DNA of 64,000 nt, taken from Schistosoma mansoni. Taxonomy: Eukaryota > Platyhelminthes > Trematoda > Strigeidida > Schistosomatidae. Position 1 is the stretch's first letter; each line of letters opens with the position of its first letter. The notes under the pieces are model-generated. The model did no database searches. It was not told where the DNA came from and saw only the letters and a list, made by a program, of their open reading frames with translations. The stretch lies in the NCBI RefSeq assembly GCF_000237925.1, contig NC_031502.1, forward strand, positions 26,169,951 through 26,233,950. The letters are read 5' to 3'. This document shows, one piece after another, positions 24,430-36,443 of the stretch. A program made the position numbers and the translations under genes.

Positions 24430-25880
24430 TTACTCATCTTTGTTATAAAAAATAACAGATTTACAATACTAGATACAAGACTAAAACAAAATTATACAAT
24501 TGCTTCACTTCGTATACTATTGTAATTCTGAGTTTCTAGTTTCAAAAAGAACATCTCCATGCATTTTTTATTCCTCTAAAACAGTGTTTTATTGGATCTT
24601 GGTGACAAGTCGATTTACTAAGTACATGATATAGAAAGTAATATCTGAAAACTAGTAGTTGAAATGTTTCCTAGTTTGAATAACAGAAAGAAACATCCAA
24701 CTCGAAATACTTGTCTTTCAAATGTTTAATTAAATAAAATACTTATTTATTCACTTTTTAAAGGCAAACTCTATAAGAGTCATTAGGATAGTCTTTGATC
24801 GTTAATTTGCAGAGGATATAACTGGTTGACTAATTCCATTATTGAGTACGTATTTATGTTCAGAAATAACCTCAGTAGAGGTAAAATTTAATCCAACATT
24901 CCATCGGTAATTTGAATCTCTCTCTCTACCGTCTATACAAGCTTATATATGTGAATTTTCAACAGGGGTTTGATTCTAATTAAAAAAGTCCCTGCATCTA
25001 GTCAACAATCAAATAAGTTTCCTCTCCAACCTAAAGAACAAAACGATCAGTGAACACCTGTTTTGTGGAGGTTTTAGATTTCTCACTATTACGCAAACAC
25101 GACCATGAACAAGATTTACAAAGTGACGAAAATCATCTAATCATTGCTTCGATATCTCCATACAAATCCCATATTTTTCGACAAAATAAATTAATTTAAG
25201 AAACTGGAGTTGCAGCGAAGTTATGGTTACATATGCAAGCACTTATTCTAACAATAGTATGTCTCAAGAAAACAGTAATGATTTGTTTAATTCCCAACTG
25301 GATTGATTGAGATAACAAAATGCTTTTATTAACGACCACTTGTATTGTTCAAGTCTTATGAAATTAAAATTAGTTTTTAAGACTATTTGATGTCAGTTAT
25401 TTGCTGAACCGCTAATGATCTAATGGCACATGACATCGATTTGGTTCTACACAATACCAACAACCCCATTGTCTTGCAGAAAATACGTTGCTTTGATATA
25501 AGTACAGTGGTCAGAGTACTCTACTTTCAAATGACTTTTAACTTGACAAAGATTATAAACGGATTATATCAGGCTTTTCAAACAAGAAAATATGAGAAAA
25601 GTCTGAGAAATTGCACTGATAGTTTCTCAGCACTTCTAATAATGAAAAAACTATTCATGAATATTATACTAATATCTTGTTTCGATCAGTACACAACGAA
25701 ACTATCCGTATAACATGGTTGTACGTATCTGATAATTAAAACGTTAAATAATAAGAAATGATACTAAGATAACTTAACATGAAGTGTACAAAAATAAATC
25801 TGGCACTATTTACTATACTATGAAAACGTTTCATTGACCTACTCAAACTTCTAGATCATCTTCTAATCATCTGCATATTG
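24430..25880. other. Intergenic, nothing recognised
   Basis: AT-rich. The 96-aa open frame at 25423-25713 has no similarity I can name and is probably chance. Confidence 0.4.
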
Positions 25881-25899
25881 ATTGCTATTCAATACAGAA

Positions 25900-26270
25900 C
25901 TAAATGTCCTAGCGTTGGTGGCCCGGCATGTCGACGGAGCTACGGAGGTCAGAGCGCCGCGGACTCGACATTCTGACGGAGAGTTTGGTACAGACTGCAG
26001 TGGTAGAAGAAAGTGGCATGGCGAGCAGAACCATCGCGTGAACGAATGCTTTAAAGGGGGGACGAGTGTGGTGTGGTCTATTTATATCCACACAAGTAGT
26101 ATATGGTGATGGTCAGACATAGAGTGTATTTTGGCAGAAGATCGATAAGGAACGAACAGGAATGAAGCGCAATCGGTACGAAAATGCATGAACAATTAAA
26201 TCAGAGAAGACGGACTGATATTTGCAGAAGGAACAGTTAAGATTGAGACAATTTATTGTTATTATGCAAA
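25900..26270. other. GC-rich island of unknown origin
   Basis: The first about 160 bases are clearly richer in G and C than everything around them (ggcccggcatgtcgacggag, gagcgccgcggactcgac). They are followed by a promoter-like tctatttatatcc and then by ordinary AT-rich DNA. No protein is recognised on either strand. It may be part of a repeat whose other copies are outside the window. Confidence 0.35.
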
Positions 26271-27590
26271 TTAATTGTTTACTGAATGGTTATCAGAATT
26301 TTGCGAGATGGTCTGTAATTTTTCCCCATTCGTGTTCTTGTTCACTACACTAGTACCGAACCTTGATATGGGTTAAACAAGTAATCGTTACTCTTTGGCT
26401 TTAATGGAACCATATTTAAGAACAATCCATGACGAAAATCATCTTAATTCTAACAAAAACGTTCATGGACTTTTCAGCTAAAATGTTTCCGGACAAATAA
26501 GTCATTTAGTTGTTATGTGGAAATACCTAACTATCCAAACGCAAAGAAAAGTGACTAACATCCAAACTGTTGGATTTATTTAATATTCAATAATATTCAA
26601 ATATTACTACACGTCAATTACGTTTGTTTTTGTTCTATATTTTGTACAATAGCGTGTAATTTTAGTGAGTAAACAACAACCTAGTTCGATGATCAGTTAT
26701 GTTGGTTTTTGATATTGCAATCATTTACCAACTGATTTGATAAAATACTGATATGATCGAAATGTCCAGTGTTAATAATTTGTTAATGGCACAGACTTCC
26801 ACATCCTAATTAAATAGATTTGTAAACAGGACAAGTAACCCTTAGCTTGAGTTCGGTGAATAAATATTGTGAAATTAAAGTTAGCACTAGTTATGGGCAA
26901 AATATTCAATAAAAACGCCATAACTTTGGTTTATTTTTTTGTTAAAAAGGCTGTTAATCAACAATGAAAATGAAGACTGAAATAACCAAGGGTTATTCAA
27001 TTTGACAATTTGTAAGAGATTTTACTTCATTTGACGGTTTGTTTTACTAAATGACCATGTCATCATTGAGTCACTTTATATAGACTCAAACAATTGACCA
27101 CACATTCACAACCCTCATGACTTAAAAAACTCATTATTCGATAAAGTATAAATAGCTCATAATGCTACAATACATTTCAACTAATACAAAATAGAACTGG
27201 TCTAATTAACTGATTTTTGGTATCAATGGAAAATCCTCATCCTAAAATCACATGTTTTCCCTATTTTTTTCTGCCATTTGCAACTATCTGTGACCAAACA
27301 TATATTTCACGTTTATAATAACATAGTACTTAGTTGCAACGAAAAAATGTAACATCCAGTTGCTGATACCTACTCTGAAGGTATGTTGTTTTCACCGTTA
27401 ATGGGAAGTATTCAAAAGTGTCCTGACGAAATCGAAAAAAGAAAACAACTCGAAGGATAATTTGGCAATTCAGTAGGTCGATGGAATTTTACATAAATTT
27501 AGTAACAGAAGCTATCGAAAATTGCCAACAACACGTAACAGTTGTTGTCATCTAAACATTTTCACTGGAATATACGTAGTGAGACATAAA
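26271..27590. other. Intergenic, nothing recognised
   Basis: AT-rich without supported features. Confidence 0.4.
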
Positions 27591-27760
27591 CTAAGAAAGA
27601 TTGGTTCCGGAAAGAGTTCTCTGAGATGGTGGAGAAGTTTTGTAGCTCAGATGGATGATTTGGATGGAGTTTTATTCTCTGAGTTAGATGGTTTAGTTAT
27701 GGAGCTTTCATTGTTATTCCGAACGACATCATCAGCACAAACTTCTACCGTTATTATCAG
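27590..27760 (-). repeat. Possible dispersed repeat with hammerhead-like motif
   Basis: A less AT-rich block. On the minus strand it reads gtgctgatgatgtcgttcgg followed by aataacaatgaaagctcc. That gives CTGATGA, a stretch that can pair with itself, and GAAA, which resembles a hammerhead core with two extra bases before GAAA. It lies downstream of the minus-strand Penelope fragment and may belong to it. Confidence 0.3.
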
Positions 27761-27919
27761 TTCCCTTAATAAGAATAACGTTTTTATGCCTTTATTTATT
27801 TACTTTACCACTGTTATCATGTTTGAAAAAATCTTTATTATCACTGTTGTTGTCATTATTATCAGTTTTAAAAATCAGTATATATTGAGGTTATGCAGTT
27901 TTAGAGATGAATTCGCCTA

Positions 27920-28480
27920 AAAGAGGACTCTTTCCCGAACCAATCTTTCTTATTTAAAAAATTAATTTTATCAATCCAACAAATTTTACTGTAAGGTACG
28001 CTTCAAGTAAAACATGATGGTAAATCATCAGAAGTCTAGATATAGGGCACTAAGTGTAAACAGTTGACAGGAGATACTTGGTATAGATTGAATTCATTTA
28101 CCAAGTGGTTTAAATGATATTTTATTTGTTGAAAAATGACATAGGTATATCACAAATTCATATTAATCACAACATACACATTTTCTTCGGTACTATGTTA
28201 TAGTAACCTGTTAAAAGTTATATAAACTCTCAACTTATAATTTATGTAAGTGGAAATCCTGTCTTGTAACTTTGAGTTAACCGCAGAGTTGTGTTGTTTT
28301 CAACTCACCGGGTTTAAGAGAATTATCGATGACTTAGTTTTATTATCCCCTCATGCTTTTATTTTCTCTGGACCTTTATATTAATTATTTGTTCAAAAAA
28401 GCACTAACGACGTTCTGATTTCATTTTCAAGGTTTAAGATATGAAGAAATGAACAATATTTGAGCGAACAATTGTTTTTA
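27920..28480. other. Intergenic, nothing recognised
   Basis: AT-rich sequence without supported features. Confidence 0.4.
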
Positions 28481-30360
28481 ATAACTTCATCATCAGGCTC
28501 TACAGTTATAAGTCCATAATTACAAAGGCCAAAATGAGGCATATATTAATTAATTTGACAATGTTATATGTTAAAAATGGTGAACGTTTGCATCTGCTAT
28601 TACGACATATATACTTCCAATTTGTGTTATTTGTAAATTAGAAAGGTCATTTAATAAAGGTCAAAATGATTTGTAATCAAGTGTCCAGTCACAATCAATA
28701 TAATAATAATTTAGGAAAAATGAGAATTTCATCTTGTTAATTGAGATAATAATGATAAATAGTAATAGTAATAATAATATTGTTGCGTGAATATGATACA
28801 TAATAAGAGGGGTGTTATCAGGGTAATTACGATAAACGAATTAGGAATGATGGACGTGAAGATTAAGATAGAGGTAATAAAAAAAAGCGGGGAGTAAGGG
28901 GTTTATAATATTCAGTTTAAGTATCCGGTGATCCAGTCGTAGGCGAAGGTATACATAGAGGCTGGATATACGTTTTCTGGATACATAAGTTTGGTTTTCT
29001 GGAGTTGATCCAGATGGCTTTGGCTATGTAGAGTAACCATAATCTAGCTCCTTGAGGTAGATGTTTTGGAACTTGATATAAAACAGAGAAAGCTTCCTCT
29101 TTTTTTATATGATGTTCACTATCTATCAAGTGAGAAAGGATGGTGCTGTTAATGGATTTGGTGACTCCTTTTCCCAACCATACTGGTACGTGTTCACGAA
29201 TACGCAAGGATAAAGCCCTCTGAGTACGGCTTATGTAACTAGCTCCACAGGAGCAGTTGAATTGGTATACACACATGGAAGAGCTCATCTTCGGTAACCT
29301 ATCCTTGGTTAGTTGTGTAAGTACTGGTTTAGTTGTGAAAGTGATGTGTAGCTTGGCGGCGTAAAACGTCCTTTCAACCGATCTTTTCAGTCAGCGTGTT
29401 AGAATATCCCCCGCTATGTCACCCTTAATATCCAGTTTCAGATACAAGGTTTTTTTACTCACTGTGTCACAATTTCTTCTTTTTTTTAATGATATTTTCT
29501 ATTAGGTATTTTTTAACGAACTTATCTGGGTAGCTAGTATTTCGCGATGTGTTTTCTAGTATATTTATTTCACTAACAACACTGTCTTCAGAACATAACA
29601 GCTTGATTCTGTGGCTGAGACATTTAACCAAATTTATTTTATACTGAAGAGGAGTGAAGCTTTGGAAATGGGTATAGTGACCCGTCCATGTATTCTTGCT
29701 AAATATATTTCGCTTTATGGAACCATCTCTCCTTCAAGAAAGTAGGACGTCGAGGAAAGCTATACTATTGTCTTTCTCTTCCTCGCTGGTGAATTTAATA
29801 GCTGGGTGGACGTTATTGAAAAAGTCCAACATCTCCTGTTTGTCAACCATTTCGTCACACACGATTAGTGTGTCGTCTAAGTAACGACAGTAGTAATCTA
29901 GTTTACTTAGGATGTCTTTTAACGGTCCATTTTCCAGTTTGGCCAGAAAAAATGTCAGCAAGGATCGGTCCTAGAGGTGATCCCATAGCTATTCCATCTA
30001 CTTGTCTATAAAATTCATTGTTAAACTTAAAGTAGATATTCATAGTACATTTCAACAGGAGTTCTTTCATTTTATTTATTGGAATCGGTATCTCTTTTCT
30101 AGCACTTGTTCACATATGTAACCGTTAGTTTCAGTCAGGGGGATGCTAGTGAACAAGGATGCTATGTCTAGTGATAACATGGTTTTACCATTTATATTCA
30201 TATTTTTTATTGAATCCACAAATTCAAATACGTCGTTAACACTGTGTTTAACCAGTTCTTGGTGTAATGGTTCTAATAAGATATGAATATAAATAGGAAA
30301 TACATTTTGACAGTCATACTGTGGATTCAGTTCATCAGCAAATAAACCTCTGACCTTTCC
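28480..30360 (-). mobile_element. Penelope-like element, 5'-truncated, minus strand
   Basis: Minus-strand frames give the reverse-transcriptase part of a Penelope-like retroelement (FEFVDSIKNMNINGKTMLSL then DIASLFTSIPL at 30.1-30.3 kb; YYCRYLDDTLIVCDEM at about 29.88 kb). A C-terminal GIY-YIG type endonuclease follows (CVYQFNCSCGASYI and HLIDSEHHI, 28917-29288). Penelope elements characteristically join these two domains. The element is interrupted and looks inactive. It begins in mid reverse transcriptase exactly where the direct repeat of the neighbouring plus-strand element starts at 30361. It is a different subfamily from that neighbour. Confidence 0.85.
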
Positions 30361-30590
30361 TTGCACACATATATATAGTTATCATTGAAAACGTTTTGCT
30401 ATTCCAATCCTTTACATTCAATTATGTCAATTATTCCACACTATTTATTACCCCAATGCTAAAACTCTAATACATTTTTGGTTGTAAGCAGCTGACGAGG
30501 AACCACGAAATATAATGAATTCATATTATTCTGCACCAATATTTGTTCTGTCTTTATTTAAATTCATAAAGGGAACTAACTGCATGTAAT
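30361..30590 (+). repeat. Left pseudo-LTR of the Penelope-like element
   Basis: Starts atatatatagttatcattga and ends near cataaaggga-ctaactgcatg. It is closely similar to 34361-34590, exactly 4000 bp away at the left edge. It holds the hammerhead motif at 30481-30534. Confidence 0.85.
30481..30534 (+). ncRNA. Penelope-type hammerhead ribozyme motif (left repeat)
   Basis: The core reads GCAG-CTGACGAG-gaacca-C-GAAA, then a self-complementary aatgaattcatatt and finally CTGC. Stem I is GCAG/CTGC, stem II is minimal, and stem III is a short palindromic hairpin. Both core halves (CUGANGA and GAAA) match the consensus. A tiny stem III suggests action as a dimer, as described for other small hammerheads of this group. 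Confidence 0.75.
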
Positions 30591-32039
30591 TTCCCATAGT
30601 TTTCTCTAATTATCCAGTTAATGTCGTCACAAGACAAAATACATAATAATTCTAAATATTTTACTTTATAAAACTATTTCTCCACTATTGAATGTATCAT
30701 TAACCAACATTTTTTTCAACTATTGACAAAAACCTTTTAAGTGGTTAAACGTTACAGTGACTTTTAATCGTAAACTTTGCAACGATTTGCTACCTAGTCT
30801 TCCTATGTAGCGATAACTTTAATTTTGCTAAACTATTGTCTGTTAGTAAACACTTATATGGTTCCAAGATGAGCAGATCAATAAAAGTTTCTACGAAATT
30901 TGTTTATTTCCAAATAATCTATATGACAAACTTTAGAAATATATTAATGAATCTCTGTTTTACTACCTAAAATTTAATGACGTATTACTGGTTAAAAGCT
31001 AATCATTTCTCATAAGCCGGTGAACATGTAACACTTTACTGAACAAGTCAAAATGTCTCATAGTTATAGATTCACAATACTTTCATACGTTTACCGTTAA
31101 CAGCGTAGGACTTGTAAATCATGGGAACTTGTTACAGATGTGTGCTCAAGCCCCACATCAACTAGATGAAGAAAAATAAAATAAAAATAATACTATCCAA
31201 AGTGGCGAATGCTGAACATAAATAATATAGTGAGAAAAGAAGAAATAGTAACAAACATTGAAGTATATTAAATTTTATAAGATGTGGGATGGACATCAGC
31301 CCACCATTCGGTCAAAATTTTGTCGCTAATTTTCACTGAACACATTTAAATTTATATTGTACAACAGAGGTGGGTCCTAGTCTCCCTCCAAAATCAAGTG
31401 TAGAAATTATTTTATTGATCTCGCTGTCACAACCTACTTTTTCATAATCAAATAAATTATTAAGTGTGGGTTTCCAATGGTTGTCTAAGTTAGATCGGTT
31501 CTTGATTTCGATTTATAACTATTAATATTAATGAACCTTACCTATATTACTTGTGTTAGGTATAATTTATTAATGAGAAGTGGCAACGGTCAGACGCCCA
31601 ATGTACAGTATATAGTTGTCATAGCCCAGTTAACTAAAAATTTCTTTTGAACATTTAATGTTCAGAAAGTTAAAATTAATGAGGTATAATCTTATGATAA
31701 GTCGTTATCACAAGCGAATATACCAAAACTTTTCAGTTAATGGATAATCGATTTATCATGTGAATGGAATTTATGGTCTGATTTCATTAGCCACATAAAC
31801 GCTTTTGGTGTAACTCTTTAGGAGGTAGCCAAGCTATGAAATTGTCTTGTCTGTGATAGAACAGTTCGAAACACTGGTACGGATATACGTACAACACTCA
31901 ACCTTGATTAATAAATCACCGAAAGCATATAAACATATACATTTTATCATTATTATGTTATATTATTTCTGAACACATCTGAATTATATATCTCATAACT
32001 AATACACTAATAAAAACCTTTAGTATACAATTCTAAGAA
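30591..32039 (+). other. Non-coding 5' part of the Penelope-like element
   Basis: AT-rich, no frame recognised. It lies between the left pseudo-LTR and the coding region. It may be element 5' UTR, or it may include unrelated inserted DNA. Confidence 0.35.
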
Positions 32040-34360
32040 TGGAGAAGAGACTAAGCAAGAACATTCTTTAGAAGAAGAAGACATTAACTAAAACACTTGT
32101 AAAAGAACAAAATCAAGACACTTTTCCTACCAATCCAGGAAAATACATACAGAATTTATCGAGTAAAAAACTAAGTCGAATTGAAACAGAGGCAATGTTC
32201 CTTGGATTCAAATTTCATATTCCGAAAACATGCAACAGAATAGACACCGAGATGCAGTTCAAGTATTTATATCAACAGCTGTCAGACATTAAACCTATGA
32301 ACGACGAAAAACAAAGTTGGTTGAAATCAAAATTAGTGGATATTACAAATCAGTATGTTACGACACCATTACCACGATCAAAAGTATTGACTAAAGATCG
32401 CCAGCAAGCATTAAGAAAACTAATGAAAGACGAAACAATATCGCTACTTCGTCCTGACAAGGGTTCCAGTGTGATCATTCTTAACAGAGATCAATACATC
32501 AGCAAAGTTATGTCCATTTTAAATGATCCCACTAGATTTACCATCGACGATACCCAGAAAGACTTAACAGATGCAACTGAGAAGCGTCTTTTAAAAAAGT
32601 TGAGAAAACTGTAGAAGAAAAATCTAATAGATAATCATATATACAACGAACTCTAACAAAAAGGATCACAATTACCATACTTATACGGTTTACTTAAAAT
32701 ACACAAAACTGACATCCCGATTAGACCAATGATGTCTTTGACTAAATCACCCTTTCATAAACTCACCCGCTGACTGACAAGCTGCTTAGAACCAATCCGA
32801 AAGAAACTAGCACCCCACAATCTGAAAGATAGTTTTGAGTTTGTACAAAAACTTGATAATATAAATGCTTCTGATAAATTCATGGTCTCATCGCTTTTCA
32901 TAAATATCCCCCTGGATGAAATGGCAGAGATCATATGTGAATATTCTGAACTTCTACCTTTACCAATCCATGAGTTTAAACAGCTCCTGTTTTTGTGTGC
33001 AAAAAACATACGATTCAAATTCAACAATGCGTTGTACCGTCAAATTTATGGAGCAGCCATGGGTAGACCTGTGGGTCCGATTCTGGTCGACATATTTATG
33101 GGAAACCTTGAACAAAAGCTTAAGCACGTAATCGATGGTAACACGCTCTACTGTAGATACATTGATGAAACAGTTCTTGTTTGCAACAATCACAAGCACT
33201 CCATTAACCTACTCAGTTTGTTTAATAAAGCATACAAGGTTATAGAATTTATTAGGGAACATGAAGTTGAATTCCATTTCCTAGATATTGGAATCAGACG
33301 AACATTAGTTGATACATTACAAAGACACAATTATCGCAAAAGCACCTGGAGTGGATTATATCTCAATTACTACAGCTTCTGTCCAGTGAGTTAAAAAAAG
33401 AGTACTGCATAAACCCTTTTAGACCGCGCACGTAAAATCTGCTCAGATGAATGCCTGGAAGAAGAAACTGCTCTAATCACTAAGTACGTACGTGAAAATG
33501 CATATCCGGCGAAATTCATCCACAAATATGCAAACACCAACCATCAGGCAAAGTATGATAGAGTGGACAAGAAAACTTGCTTCTTATGCTTACGCTTCAA
33601 AGAGGATGAAATTACTGGAATAATTAATCACAGAAATAATTCCGCGTTGAAAGTGACCTACCCCGTAGCAAAACTGACGTCGGTGTGGGAAACGAACTGC
33701 TCACTCGAACTAAAATCAACAAGTCCTCTTTGCTCAGTAGCTCCAACTGCATTTACCAATTTACATGTACGTGCCAAAGCACATACATTGGAAGAACCGA
33801 GAGAAGAGTAAATGCTCGCATTTGTGAGCATGTTACAAAGGAACTGAGGATGCGATGGACCAGGGATCTCAACAGTGTAATAGCTCGGCATTTACTTGAC
33901 ACCGGCCATACCACCGAAATCTTTTATGCTTTCAAAATTATTAACAGACAAAGAAGTGCGGCTTCTCTCCCGTTTACTGAAGCGATCGCGATAAAGATAC
34001 GTAAACAGGATCTATGTATTCAAAAAGAGACAGTAATAAACTTATTACTACCCTGGTAGTAGTTTTTTGGTCTTTAGTTTGGTTAATATTTAGTTTGTAT
34101 TCATCTTTCATTACCTATTTCTTAAACCATCCTTTCACTCACATATTTCCACTCATTTGATTCTCTTAAATTATGTGGACTTTTCAAATTCCATTCAATT
34201 ATTACGTAACCCATCCTATTTGTTTTTAATTCCATGAATCCTTTATTTCCTCTAAAATTATCACAATTAATCTTATCCGTTTCTGAACTCCAATCAGCTA
34301 TTACACCACCCATCCTTTATGTCTCCTTGATTCCAACACCTAATAACCTCAGACCTGTTC

Positions 34361-34590
34361 TTGCATATATATATAGTTATCATTGATAACCTTTTGCCAT
34401 TCCAATCCTTCACATCCACTTATGTCAATTGTTCCACATTATGTATTATCACAATGTTAAAATTCTAATACATATTTGGTTGTAAGCATCTGACGAGAAA
34501 CCACGAAATATAATGAATTCATATTATTCTGCATAAATATTCGTTCTGGCTTTATTTGAATTCATAAAGGGACTTAATTGCATGAAATCT
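34361..34590 (+). repeat. Right pseudo-LTR of the Penelope-like element
   Basis: Direct repeat partner of 30361-30590 with scattered substitutions. It holds the second hammerhead motif. Confidence 0.85.
34480..34535 (+). ncRNA. Penelope-type hammerhead ribozyme motif (right repeat)
   Basis: The core reads CTGACGAG-aaacca-C-GAAA with the same palindromic stem III as the left copy. Stem I is GCAT/CTGC, one pair weaker than in the left copy. Confidence 0.7.
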
Positions 34591-34910
34591 TTAGAAGTAG
34601 TCGGTGAGACTACAATTTATGTACAACCCTTGAAGAAAGCTTGAGTGACCTTGAGATATCAGCCAATCAGGAAACAGCCAGTGCAGAGTAAAAGTATATT
34701 ATACAAAACCAAAGAATTAGAGCGGAGAAGCACGTAATACAGTAGACACCTTAGGTGCTGCTGGATGACTTAGTCCTCCCTAAGTTTAAGAAGAGGTAAA
34801 TCAAAAGAAACCTGAAGCTGGAATTTAAATGCGGACAATAAAACCGTAAATACTTCTTGACAAAAACTGGAAAGGAGTCCAAGATAGGGTTGCTTGGATA
34901 TTCCTGATCA
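34591..34910. other. Intergenic, nothing recognised
   Basis: No coding frame supported. It probably includes the 5'-truncated body of the RTE fragment that ends at about 34956. Confidence 0.35.
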
Positions 34911-34958
34911 GCTACTTATGCCCCATGATGGGTAGCAGGCATAAGTAAGTAATCATCA
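34911..34958 (+). mobile_element. 3' end of an RTE-type LINE
   Basis: The stretch acttatgccccatgatggg followed by tagcaggcataagtaagtaa matches the 3' end of the RTE element at 44.71 kb (tatgctcctcgacgagggg, taacaggcgtaagtaagtaa in its own sense). It is a hairpin plus a TAAG-type tail. Only the last few dozen bases are recognisable. Confidence 0.6.
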
Positions 34959-35745
34959 GTTTGTTTAGCATCGCATGAACAGCTTCAGCATAAAATCTTT
35001 CCATTAACATTGAAATTAATGTACATTAAATGCTGTCTTAAAGGAGTATTTCTACAGTTGCAAAGGTAGTATCAATCATTGATCTATATCACTTTGACGA
35101 TTAACAGTTTATTTGTTCGAATAAATCAATCACGATAAATGAAAGAGAAACAACAGTAAGAAACAACTCTTTACAGGTACGGTAGAAATTTATTTTTTTA
35201 CAGAAAAGTCTTCGATGAGACCAACAATAACGACGACAATAATCGATGAAATGCCAGAAAATTGATTTTACCCATCCAACTAACCAATTATTCTACAATT
35301 AAAGAAAAAACACTGAAATCCAGTAAATTCAGAAATAGAACGGTAGGTTATGACAAACTGGATGAATACTTCTCTTTTAAAAAATGTAGTTTTTTCTATA
35401 AAAAAAGAAGGAATAATGAAAGGGAGTGAACGACAGTATACTTTTCTCGTCTCACATGCAAATAAACAAAATGTACTCAGATACGAAAAAACATGAGCTG
35501 CTCCTTTGTGTTTAACATCAACTAACGAATGGATTGTCAAAAGGTGTAGATATTGTGGAACATTGATTAATTTAAAAAAGCAACAGCAATAATACTAATA
35601 GTAATAATGAGTACAAGTTGAAATCTCGAGATGAAATAAAATAGATTAGTAGAGAAAAATAGTTAGACGAAAATGATACAACTGCCAACTATGACAGTAG
35701 CTACCGGAAAGAGAAGAGGATAAATTATTAGTAATAGACTAGGCA

Positions 35746-35748
<3 letters not shown>
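34959..35748. other. Intergenic, nothing recognised
   Basis: AT-rich. The 86-aa frame on the minus strand at 35280-35540 has no recognisable similarity. Confidence 0.4.

Positions 35749-35807
<59 letters not shown>
35749..35807. repeat. (AT)n microsatellite
   Basis: About 59 bp of pure AT dinucleotides. Confidence 0.97.
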
Positions 35808-35808
<1 letters not shown>

Positions 35809-36144
35809 ATGCAATTCAATGACATTAGTGGAAAATTATCTATACACGTTCAGACACAAACACGGAAATATAAATTTCACAATCACTTAAGTCATCAATG
35901 ATATAAAAAGGATAGGATGGTAAGGTAAAAAGAAAGTATGAGCGAACAGGATTATAGGTTGAAAATCGAACTACTGTTATATAAACGGAGTAGAACGTAA
36001 AAGCAGTAAATGTGAAAGACCAAACAAAAATATACAGATATGGTATTATTATAATAATGATTACATAAAACTAATACATGTTATGTATAATTATATAAAA
36101 ACGAAAGAATATGGAATGTCACTAGTGTGCATGATTGAATAAAT

Positions 36145-36150
36145 TTTATT
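36145..36150 (-). promoter_or_regulatory. Likely polyadenylation signal of CDYL
   Basis: AATAAA on the minus strand, about 130 bases after the CDYL stop codon. Confidence 0.5.
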
Positions 36151-36281
36151 GTATAAAATGTTATATTAACATAGAATAATAATTTATGACGATGAGAATA
36201 ATCGTTTTGGTAACAATAACAATTTGTAGTGATATATATGAGATAATTTAATACGGGAAAGCGAAACAAGACAGAGTATAT

Positions 36282-36443
36282 TTACACAAAATCATCCATT
36301 TCATTTAAAATGAACTCCATAGCTGTACAACGAAATTCTGCAGTTTGCCAACATTCTAATAGTTTTTTACATTCAGCATTAATCACATATTCAATACGTT
36401 CACGATGTTGCATTTTCATCATACATTTGGTGATTTCCAATGA
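36282..36443 (-). CDS. CDYL: CDYL last coding exon
   Basis: The acceptor ctcaaatttag precedes TCA. The exon reads SLEITKCMMKMQHRERIEYV, INAECKKLLECWQTAEFRCT and AMEFILNEMDDFV, then stop. It matches the C-terminal helices of vertebrate CDYL, which ends LQRKIDEF. It was too short to stand out as an open frame by itself. Confidence 0.9.
   Translation of the reverse strand, partial: SLEITKCMMKMQHRERIEYVINAECKKLLECWQTAEFRCTAMEFILNEMDDFV

Larger units (their letters stand above)
30361..34590 (+). mobile_element. Penelope-like element with flanking direct repeats, plus strand
   Basis: Two direct repeats of about 230 bp (30361-30590 and 34361-34590) enclose a Penelope-like coding region at about 32040-34059. 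The reading order is: N-terminal RT part (FLGFKFHIPKTCNRID, LLRPDKGSSVIILNRDQYI), RT core (AAMGRPVGPILVDIFMGNLE, LYCRYIDE) and a GIY-YIG endonuclease (YQFTCTCQSTYIGRTERR). The flanking repeats fit the pseudo-LTRs known for this superfamily, and each contains a hammerhead-type motif, again as known for Penelope elements. The coding region is interrupted, so the copy looks inactive, but its overall architecture is complete. Confidence 0.85.

Noticed and set aside
27522-27920. 132-aa plus-strand frame as a gene
   Set aside because: No recognisable domain; the second half is low-complexity hydrophobic text, and the first half overlaps a probable repeat on the other strand.
28470-28500. CTGATGATGAAG as a hammerhead on its own
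   Set aside because: No GAAA follows at a suitable distance and stem II does not form; kept only as a weak note.
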